The position numbers and the translations under genes are program-made. A stretch of 5,664 nt of DNA from an uncultured Erysipelotrichaceae bacterium. GTDB lineage: Bacteria > Bacillota_I > Bacilli_A > Acholeplasmatales > Anaeroplasmataceae. Shown here piece after piece: positions 1 through 5,499 of the stretch. Location of the stretch: the NCBI GenBank assembly GCA_902796895.1, contig CADBQV010000032.1, forward strand, positions 1 to 5,664. Direction: 5' to 3'. Numbering within the stretch: the stretch's first letter is position 1; every line of letters begins with the position of its first letter. The notes under the pieces were generated by a model, which made no database searches, was not told the DNA's origin, and saw nothing but the letters and a program-made list of their open reading frames with translations.

Positions 1-1
1 A

Positions 2-3000
2 GATGCAGGTGTTATGACTGTAACTGCAACATTTGTATCTAATGATCCAGCATATAAGGTGCCAGAAGAGCCTATTTCAGCTACAGTAACTATTACAGCA
101 CTTGAGGCTGAAATTGAATTTACGCTTGCTGATAATATTTATAACGCGACTGCAATTTATCCAAAATTAAGCGTTAAAAATAAACAAAATGATGATAATC
201 CAGAGGTTATTTTAAATGCAGTAAGTAACAATATTTTAGTTGGAAATTACATGATTTATTCTAATCAAATTGAAATATTAGATAATAATTATAAGGTACC
301 TAGTACAATTAATTATTCTTATGAAATTAAAAAAGCAACATATGATATTTCAAATATCAAATTTGAAGATATAACTGTTACATATGATGGATTACGTCAC
401 TTCCCTACAATTAGTGCCGTTAATGAAAATACATCAACTGAAATAGTAGGTCTAGATGGTTATACTGTTCAAGTAAGCTATAGTGAAGGTTTAATTAATG
501 TTGGTTCTAAGATTGTAACTGTTACATTCCAGGTATCAACAAATTATAATCAAATACCTTCAATGAACGCTACAGTATATATCACACCAAAAGAAGTAAC
601 ACTTAAATGGAATGGTGATTCATTTGTATATACTGGCTCTGTTATAAAGCCTGAATGTATTTTATCAGGATTAGTATTAAATGATACATGTGGATATACA
701 ATTAATGCCCAAGGCGTTAATGTAGGAGAATATGTAGCATCTATTTCTAATTTAGATAATCCAAATTATAAATTACCAGCTGATTTTACTCATAAATATC
801 AAATTACACAAGCTACATTAAGCTTAAGTGGAATTTCATTTAACCCAACACAAAAGGTATATGATTCAACACCACTATATCCTGAGGTAATAGGTGAAAT
901 ACCAAATAATGTAGAAGTAATTTATGAAGGATTAAATTCAAATTCAGGAATTCATCCTATTACAATTAAATTTATAGTATCAGCTAATTATAAAGAGATT
1001 TCACCTAAGGTTATAAATGTAGAAATCTTAAAGCGTGAAGTATCTATAAATTGGCTAAATTTAGAGGCTGAATATACAGGAATGTTATCATATCCATCAT
1101 ATGAATTAAATAATGTAATATCAGGTGATGAATGCACATTAACATTTACTGGTGGTGGTATTGAAGTTGGTGAATACAATATTACAATTAGTGGCTTAAG
1201 TAATGAAAATTACATAATTAATGATACAGAAGGTATAACTTATAAAATAGTTAAGGCAAATTATGATATGAAAGATATCAAATTTGAAGATTTAGAAGCT
1301 ATTTATAATGGACTTGAGCAAACACCAAAGATTCAAGGTATATTACCTCAAGGTGTATCAGTTACATATAGTAGTGGTGCAATAAATGTAAGTGAAGGTA
1401 TAAAGACTGTAACTGCAACATTTATTACACAAGATGATAACTATAACGCACCACAGCCATTAAGTGCAACAATTAAGATTTTACCAAAGGAATTAAATAT
1501 TTCTTGGTCTAATACAGTATGTAATTATGATGGAAATAAGCATACACCTACTGCAACATTATCAGGATTTATTGGTGAAGATATGGCAAATATTACACTA
1601 TCAGGCTATGGTATTGATGCAGGTACATATGAAATAGAGGTTGCATCTATTTCTAATACAAATTACATCATTAATAATAATTCAAGCGTTAATTTAATTA
1701 TTAATAGAATTGATTATGATATGTCTGGAATTAAATTTGTTGATGCAACTTATACATATGATAAACAAATTCATCAACAAACAATATCAGGCGTCTTATC
1801 ATCAGTTTTAGGTCTAGATGGTATATCACCTACTGTTAAGTCATACACTGGTAGTGTCTTAAATGTAAGTGATGGCGAAGTTAAATGCGTTGTTGAATTT
1901 GATACAAAGTCACAAAATTATAACGTACCAGATAGTATGGAATGTATTATTAAAGTAGAACCAATTGTTCTTGATTTAACAATTACATTAGATACAAATA
2001 GTACTAAAAAAGCAACAACACAAGCATGGACTAATAGCTATAGAATAGATATTAAGTATGATGGAATTAATCATAATGTTAATATTACACCAGATTTAAC
2101 TAAGATTTTTGATGGTGATTTAGTAGAATTTACGATTGATAATACATTTAAAAATTATAATGGTGGAAATCCAAATCAATTAAATATCATTTCATCTAAT
2201 TCAAATTACACATCAACATATAAATTATTAGATGCATATGTATCAAGAATCAGTACTGGTTATAACTGGAATTGGAATTCCCTAACTGCAAGCTGGTGGA
2301 ATGGTGCCGATCCTACAGGACTTGATGATGTTGTATTAATTTATCAACATACAACACTTGATGATGTATTGTATCAAAATGAATTACCTGAAATTTATGG
2401 TAGCTATAAATTAAAATATGAATCATTAACAGAAAATGTAGTAATTAATAATCCACAATATTCATCTAAAACTTATGATGTAGAACTTGATGCATCAAGC
2501 TTAAATGCATTAATTAAATATTATGATTCTAATAATGATGGTTATGTTACTGATTGTAAGGAATTATTTGAAATAGAATATCTATATAATAAGCTTGGTG
2601 TATCTAATACAAATATAGAAAATCTAATCAATGATTCATATACTAAGGTATTAGAAAATGCTTCAACAATAAAAATTAATAAAGCTCAATCAAGTAATGC
2701 TGCTGAAGTAGATTCAGATATTTGCACTGTTACAGGTTCAATTAAATCAGGAGTCGCATCAAAAGATTATCATGGTATTTTATTTGATTATGCATTAAAG
2801 ATGGAAACAACAACAAAGCTTGTTGTAGATTTATCTAATAGTAATTATTCATATGTAATATTAGTTACAGACTCACCTAGTAGATATTTAAAGATTAATG
2901 GTACTACATTCCAAATTGATAGTGAAGGAATCTTAAATTTAATTATCGAAGAAGAAGATACTGAAATTAATATTGCAAGATATAATTATGAGGTTCATAT

Positions 3001-3025
3001 CTATGGTATTATTCTAATTCCATAA
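2..3025 (+). CDS. Giant MBG/YDG-repeat surface adhesin, 5'-truncated by the window
   Basis: The frame is open from base 2, and the residues before the ATG at 14 already fit the internal repeat (compare 1379-1480). That ATG is therefore an internal methionine and the gene starts upstream of the window. About 1007 residues are visible. Two Ig-like module types alternate. Type A reads roughly YDM-x-x-IKFED, then YDGL, an INVG-like turn, VTVTF, NYN and a closing ATV-x-I. Type B opens PKE-V-x-x-W, then YTG/YDG, LSG, VGEY and NY-I. This pattern is typical of MBG/YDG repeats in secreted bacterial adhesins. From about 2270 the sequence is unrepeated, with Trp-rich and EF-hand-like stretches. It ends in IYGIILIP with no LPXTG, basic tail or membrane helix, so any anchor is non-covalent, N-terminal or absent. 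Adhesion is inferred from architecture; the ligand is unknown. A terminator follows 9 nt after the stop. Confidence 0.85.
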   Translation, partial: DAGVMTVTATFVSNDPAYKVPEEPISATVTITALEAEIEFTLADNIYNATAIYPKLSVKNKQNDDNPEVILNAVSNNILVGNYMIYSNQIEILDNNYKVPSTINYSYEIKKATYDISNIKFEDITVTYDGLRHFPTISAVNENTSTEIVGLDGYTVQVSYSEGLINVGSKIVTVTFQVSTNYNQIPSMNATVYITPKEVTLKWNGDSFVYTGSVIKPECILSGLVLNDTCGYTINAQGVNVGEYVASISNLDNPNYKLPADFTHKYQITQATLSLSGISFNPTQKVYDSTPLYPEVIGEIPNNVEVIYEGLNSNSGIHPITIKFIVSANYKEISPKVINVEILKREVSINWLNLEAEYTGMLSYPSYELNNVISGDECTLTFTGGGIEVGEYNITISGLSNENYIINDTEGITYKIVKANYDMKDIKFEDLEAIYNGLEQTPKIQGILPQGVSVTYSSGAINVSEGIKTVTATFITQDDNYNAPQPLSATIKILPKELNISWSNTVCNYDGNKHTPTATLSGFIGEDMANITLSGYGIDAGTYEIEVASISNTNYIINNNSSVNLIINRIDYDMSGIKFVDATYTYDKQIHQQTISGVLSSVLGLDGISPTVKSYTGSVLNVSDGEVKCVVEFDTKSQNYNVPDSMECIIKVEPIVLDLTITLDTNSTKKATTQAWTNSYRIDIKYDGINHNVNITPDLTKIFDGDLVEFTIDNTFKNYNGGNPNQLNIISSNSNYTSTYKLLDAYVSRISTGYNWNWNSLTASWWNGADPTGLDDVVLIYQHTTLDDVLYQNELPEIYGSYKLKYESLTENVVINNPQYSSKTYDVELDASSLNALIKYYDSNNDGYVTDCKELFEIEYLYNKLGVSNTNIENLINDSYTKVLENASTIKINKAQSSNAAEVDSDICTVTGSIKSGVASKDYHGILFDYALKMETTTKLVVDLSNSNYSYVILVTDSPSRYLKINGTTFQIDSEGILNLIIEEEDTEINIARYNYEVHIYGIILIP
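338..1957 (+). repeat. Alternating A/B protein-module repeat array inside the adhesin
   Basis: Type A modules begin near 338, 815, 1259 and 1712. Type B modules begin near 584, 1028 and 1481, and a divergent B copy begins near 1958. One A+B pair spans 444-477 nt (about 148-159 residues). A partial A and a further B lie upstream (2-337). DNA identity is mostly lost, but short exact copies survive: the 19-bp GACTGTAACTGCAACATTT at 16-34 and 1405-1423, and the 17-bp ATATCAAATTTGAAGAT at 354-370 and 1275-1291. Each regular B module carries one conserved Trp (LKW, INW, ISW). This indicates old tandem duplication under protein-level constraint. Confidence 0.8.
2525..2563 (+). other. EF-hand/dockerin-like calcium loop in the adhesin C-terminal region
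   Basis: The residues read D-S-N-N-D-G-Y-V-T-D-C-K-E, matching D-x-N-x-D-G-x-V-T of EF-hand and dockerin loops at positions 1, 3, 5, 6, 8 and 9. A helix-like ELFEIEYLYNKLG segment follows. The usual acidic residue at position 12 is Lys here, with Glu at 13. There is only one copy, whereas a true dockerin has two. Calcium binding that stiffens the adhesin is plausible but unproven. Confidence 0.35.
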
Positions 3026-3033
3026 AAAATATT

Positions 3034-3077
3034 AGAGGTTATTAAAAGCCAAATTTGGCTTAAGATAACCTCTTTTT
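3034..3077 (+). terminator. Intrinsic terminator of the adhesin gene
   Basis: AGAGGTTAT (3034-3042) pairs perfectly with ATAACCTCT (3065-3073). Inside, AAGCC (3046-3050) pairs with GGCTT (3057-3061), separated from the outer stem by a small TAA/AAG internal loop. The T run 3073-3077 follows the stem. It starts 9 nt after the adhesin stop codon and isolates the adhesin from the downstream operon. Confidence 0.9.
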
Positions 3078-3191
3078 GATATTAATAATTATAAATAATT
3101 ATTGATGTTTATCTTAAATTCATATATAATTTTACTATATCCACCTAAAATGGTAGGTTTTATTATTAATAATAAAAAAATAAAACATGAT

Positions 3192-3215
3192 ATTTCAAAA
3201 TTTTGTCATTGAAAT
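3192..3215. promoter_or_regulatory. Perfect 7-bp inverted repeat upstream of the promoter
   Basis: ATTTCAA (3192-3198) and TTGAAAT (3209-3215) are perfect inverted copies around a 10-nt centre. The centre-to-centre distance of 17 nt suits a dimeric DNA-binding protein. In sequence this AT-rich such repeats arise by chance, so an operator role is only a possibility. Confidence 0.25.
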
Positions 3216-3223
3216 TAAAAAAA

Positions 3224-3272
3224 TGTGAATTTTTTATTAATATGTGTAAAATTTGCTAATTATTGTGAATTT
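3224..3272 (+). promoter_or_regulatory. Three phased TGTG boxes just upstream of the -35 element
   Basis: TGTGAATTT occurs identically at 3224-3232 and 3264-3272, exactly 40 nt apart. A related TGTGTAAAATTT begins at 3243, between them. The TGTG cores are therefore 19 and 21 nt apart, about two helical turns each, and the last copy ends 6 nt before the -35 hexamer. This is compatible with an activator or repressor binding one DNA face. No known regulator motif is recognised. Confidence 0.3.
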
Positions 3273-3278
3273 GCGATG

Positions 3279-3307
3279 TTGACACAAAAATGTCCTTAAT
3301 TTATAAT
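3279..3307 (+). promoter_or_regulatory. Consensus SigA promoter of the riboswitch-controlled operon
   Basis: The -35 element is TTGACA (3279-3284), the -10 element is TATAAT (3302-3307), and the spacer is exactly 17 nt. Both hexamers are perfect consensus. Transcription should start near 3314, a few bases before the aptamer, giving a leader of about 150 nt before the ATG at 3464. Such a strong promoter suggests that control is mainly exerted after initiation, by the leader. Confidence 0.9.
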
Positions 3308-3319
3308 TTAGGTGTAAAA

Positions 3320-3386
3320 AGCAAAGCAGGAGTAATCCTGTGACGCAAAACTAAAGGGTCCTTCAATTCAAGGATTGCCAGTTGCC
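3320..3386 (+). ncRNA. GEMM-I (c-di-GMP-I family) riboswitch aptamer, A20 variant
   Basis: The core matches the GEMM-I consensus. GCAAA (3321-3325) precedes the P2 hairpin CAGGA-GTAA-TCCTG (3327-3340), which has a GNRA tetraloop and is extended by a G3326-U3341 wobble. The invariant GACGCAAA (3342-3349) follows. P3 contains TCCTT/AAGGA (3359-3363/3370-3374), with ACT/AGT at its base. The closing TGCCAGTTGCC (3376-3386) supplies TTGC to pair with GCAA of P1. From G3321 to A3349 it aligns with Vc2 residues 21-49 without gaps (offset 3300), so A3347 is the ligand-stacking A47 and G3332-A3335 is the GNRA loop. Position 20 is A3320 instead of G. The family senses c-di-GMP; A20 forms are known to sense 3',3'-cGAMP or to be promiscuous. 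Confidence 0.87.
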
Positions 3387-3422
3387 ACTTGAACTTGAAA
3401 AAGGACCGACGTGGCTTTTTTT
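3384..3422 (+). terminator. Riboswitch expression-platform terminator
   Basis: GCCAC (3384-3388) pairs with GTGGC (3411-3415), followed by seven T (3416-3422). The 5' arm overlaps the 3' strand of aptamer helix P1 by two bases (G3384, C3385), so aptamer closure and termination compete. A rival fold also exists: GGTCCTT (3357-3363) with AAGGACC (3401-3407), and TTCAAG (3367-3372) with CTTGAA (3394-3399). That fold would break P3 and enclose the terminator's 5' arm. The stem is only 5 bp with a 22-nt loop. Regulation by premature termination is likely, but whether ligand turns genes on or off cannot be settled by eye. Confidence 0.72.
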
Positions 3423-3449
3423 GTTCGATTCACAATAAAATTAAAGAAA

Positions 3450-3456
3450 GGGAGGT
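3450..3456 (+). promoter_or_regulatory. Ribosome binding site fixing the ATG at 3464
   Basis: GGGAGGT lies 7 nt before the ATG at 3464. This site, plus a normal hydrophobic N-terminus from that ATG, rules out the longer in-frame TTG start at 3389, which lies inside the terminator loop and has no such site. Confidence 0.85.
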
Positions 3457-3463
3457 ACTGGAT

Positions 3464-4231
3464 ATGAAAACATTCGTTTCTCTTTTTGGTAGTAAAGCAT
3501 TTAAGTTCGGATTGCTTGCATGTCTATTTGTAACTTCCGCTTTAATAGCTATTGCGATGATACTTGGTAAGGAAGCAGGTTATTTCTCAATTAGAGTTCA
3601 AAATGGTGATGCGATTAAAACAATCACATTATCACTAGATCCAAATGATGAAATGGCTTATACAACAGGCTTAGATGCAGATGCGATAGACGATTTCGAC
3701 CAAACATCTCCAGATTACATCTTATCAGATAACATGAGAGGAGTTAAAGGAGTTCATCAATCAGAGCGTGGTGCATTTAGACTTCAAAAAGCTTATGGAT
3801 ATTCATTTTATGTAATCAATACTACATCAAACGGACAACCCGTTACAGTTGAAATGACATTAAATATAACTAAAAAAGATGGCCTTGAAAGAGCAATTAG
3901 AGTTTTAACATTCTATCAATCAAATGGTCAAGACGTATTTAATGTATATCAAATGGAAGATGATATTGAAAAAGATTATAGTAAAGTACCTGGTTATGAT
4001 TTCATTTATAATCAAGCAAATAAAACAGTTTTGAAATGGAAAAAGGATGAAGAACAAGTCTTCAAAGGCCAAAGAATGGTTATTCCTGGTTCCGATGCAA
4101 TTGAAAATTATGTTAAATACACAGTAATCTTCTGGCTAGAAGGTGAAGATCCAGATTGTGTAGATAATGAAGAAACATCAATTTTAGGTACTTCAGCAAG
4201 ATTCCAGTTAATGGCATCTGTAGTTGAATAA
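3464..4231 (+). CDS. Exported/membrane-anchored WLEG-motif protein, first gene of operon
   Basis: The product has 255 residues and no named family that I recognise. Basic residues near the N-terminus precede a hydrophobic segment (about 15-34), then GKEAGYFSIRV at 35-45. This could be an uncleaved signal anchor or a divergent relative of the SipW-class signal, with AGYFS where the next two proteins have AWF/AWY. The mature part is acidic and looks beta-rich (TITLSLDPN; VTVEMTLNITKK). Near the C-terminus is WLEG-E-D-P-D-C (W224 to C232), matched by WLEG-F-D-A-D at 370-377 of the next protein, which suggests shared ancestry. The gene lies behind the riboswitch and 31 nt before the next gene, so it is probably co-transcribed. 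A filament anchor, initiator or minor subunit, analogous in position to TapA of the Bacillus tapA-sipW-tasA operon, is inference only. Confidence 0.85.
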   Translation: MKTFVSLFGSKAFKFGLLACLFVTSALIAIAMILGKEAGYFSIRVQNGDAIKTITLSLDPNDEMAYTTGLDADAIDDFDQTSPDYILSDNMRGVKGVHQSERGAFRLQKAYGYSFYVINTTSNGQPVTVEMTLNITKKDGLERAIRVLTFYQSNGQDVFNVYQMEDDIEKDYSKVPGYDFIYNQANKTVLKWKKDEEQVFKGQRMVIPGSDAIENYVKYTVIFWLEGEDPDCVDNEETSILGTSARFQLMASVVE

Positions 4232-4262
4232 TTAAATACTTAATATTCTTGGAGGAGCGCTT

Positions 4263-5468
4263 ATGAAGGTAAGAAGAAAACTCATCTTAAGCATATTAGG
4301 GCTTGGAGTATCAGCAATAACTCTAACCGGCACAACATTTGCATGGTTTAGAATGAGCTCCCAAGCATATGTATCAAAGCTAGACTACACTGTTGTTTCT
4401 GGTAAAGGTTTCCAAATCGCTGTTGATGGATCTAACACAGCATTTTACTCAGATTTCTTAGATACATACCATATGGAGATGGCTATAGTAAATGGTCTTG
4501 ATCCTGATAGATATGTATTTAGAGATAATAATTTGTATCTTCAAACAATAAATGAAGAAACAAATGAAAAAATAATTGATAATAATCCTTTAACACAAAA
4601 AGAATTAGAATCAATTATTGAAAAAGGCATTAGCCTAGATCTTACTACCTCACTAGATGGAGAAAATATAAATAATAGAAACGACGAATTAATTGATCCT
4701 AGATCAGGTAAATACGTTGAATTCAATTTATATTTCAAAACTAGAAGTAAAAAAGGTGGAGATCAACAACATTATAAAATCTACTTAACTGATGATGATA
4801 CTTATACGAATGAGGATTCAGGACAAACATTTAAAATGAATCCTACAAAATTTAAATCTGAAGTTCAAACTATTAAATTATATAATAAGGTTGAATTATG
4901 GGATTTAGAAACTAATTCAAAAAAGACATTAAAGGCAGGCGATACACTAGATATAGATATCGCAAATGCAATAAGGTTAAGTATCCAAGATACTGGTAAG
5001 ATAGATGTAAGTGATGAAGCAGTAGATGAAAATAATCCTAAGTTATCTAATTTAGAAGTTGTTGATGATGTTGATGGTATCAAGGATGAAGCAACAATTT
5101 ATGAATTAACTAATGACTTAGATTTAGGTAGTTATGCAACAGATTATGATGGAAGTGATGAATTACTTAGACAAAAATATGATTACCAATATAATCCAAT
5201 GTATACTTATTATAAATCACTAGGAGCATCAAGAGAGTTTATACCACTTAAATATTCAGAAATTAGTAAATTATATGAAGAAAACAAAATCATAAATGAT
5301 TTATCTAAAAAGATAACATTTACTGAAGTTGAAAGTGGTCTAACAGGAAGAAAAGTTACATTTAGAATATGGCTTGAAGGATTTGATGCAGACTATTTCA
5401 CTGGAGTTTCATACTCTCTATCTAATATTAGTTGTAATTTAGCATTTAAGTATGATAAAGAAGACTAA
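4263..5468 (+). CDS. SipW-class exported protein, putative TasA-like fibre/surface subunit
   Basis: The product has 401 residues. The ATG is preceded by GGAGG (4251-4255) at a 7-nt spacing. The N-terminus is basic (KVRRK), then hydrophobic, ending TTFAWF at 24-29. This is the hallmark of SipW-cognate signal peptides, cleaved close to the AWF motif by an ER-type signal peptidase as in TasA and camelysin. The mature part opens with a probable strand, DYTVVSGKGFQIAVDG, similar to the start of the third protein. Further on are EFNLYFK (153-159), AIRLS (236-240) and, near the end, WLEG-F-D-A-D (370-377). It is acidic and Asp/Asn-rich, with one cysteine after the signal region (C391) and no C-terminal anchor. 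A secreted subunit assembling into fibres or a matrix is the favoured inference. No SipW peptidase gene is visible, so it would have to be downstream or elsewhere. Confidence 0.87.
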   Translation: MKVRRKLILSILGLGVSAITLTGTTFAWFRMSSQAYVSKLDYTVVSGKGFQIAVDGSNTAFYSDFLDTYHMEMAIVNGLDPDRYVFRDNNLYLQTINEETNEKIIDNNPLTQKELESIIEKGISLDLTTSLDGENINNRNDELIDPRSGKYVEFNLYFKTRSKKGGDQQHYKIYLTDDDTYTNEDSGQTFKMNPTKFKSEVQTIKLYNKVELWDLETNSKKTLKAGDTLDIDIANAIRLSIQDTGKIDVSDEAVDENNPKLSNLEVVDDVDGIKDEATIYELTNDLDLGSYATDYDGSDELLRQKYDYQYNPMYTYYKSLGASREFIPLKYSEISKLYEENKIINDLSKKITFTEVESGLTGRKVTFRIWLEGFDADYFTGVSYSLSNISCNLAFKYDKED

Positions 5469-5483
5469 TATAAAATAAGTATA

Positions 5484-5491
5484 AAAGGAGG
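5484..5491 (+). promoter_or_regulatory. Ribosome binding site fixing a TTG start at 5500
   Basis: AAAGGAGG, a near-perfect anti-Shine-Dalgarno match, ends 8 nt before TTG at 5500. No ATG or GTG lies in that frame between here and the basic/hydrophobic N-terminus, so TTG is the likely initiator. Confidence 0.8.
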
Positions 5492-5499
5492 TTTGATTC

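Larger units (their letters stand above)
3079..3278. other. AT-rich intergenic spacer without a gene
   Basis: This 200-nt stretch is almost entirely A/T, with AATAATTAT duplicated at 3084-3092 and 3094-3102. I see no credible ORF with a ribosome binding site and no tRNA-like or other RNA-gene fold. The right half carries A-tracts that could act as an UP element, plus the inverted repeat and TGTG boxes listed separately. A weak imperfect hairpin lies at 3141-3158. Confidence 0.6.

Noticed and set aside
14..16. ATG at 14 as the start of the large adhesin gene
   Set aside because: The frame is open upstream to base 2, the upstream residues match the internal repeat, and no ribosome binding site precedes it; it is an internal Met.
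988..1179. Minus-strand open frame inside the adhesin gene
   Set aside because: No ribosome binding site or recognisable protein; it is the shadow of a strongly coding + frame.
3141..3160. Imperfect hairpin ACCT/AGGT followed by TTT as a second terminator
   Set aside because: Only 4 bp with an 8-nt loop and a broken T run; a strong terminator already exists at 3034-3077.
3389..3463. In-frame TTG at 3389 extending the first operon protein by 25 residues
   Set aside because: It lies in the terminator loop, lacks a Shine-Dalgarno site, and adds a hydrophilic stretch encoded by the terminator stem and T tract; the ATG at 3464 has GGGAGGT.
3520..3525. Lipobox-like L-L-A-C (Cys20) in the first operon protein
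   Set aside because: The hydrophobic segment continues for about 14 residues after the Cys, unlike a lipoprotein, where the mature hydrophilic part starts at once.
4541..5083. Two minus-strand open frames inside the 401-residue protein gene
   Set aside because: Low-complexity Ser/Leu/Ile translations opposite a gene with clear signal peptide and motifs; shadows only.
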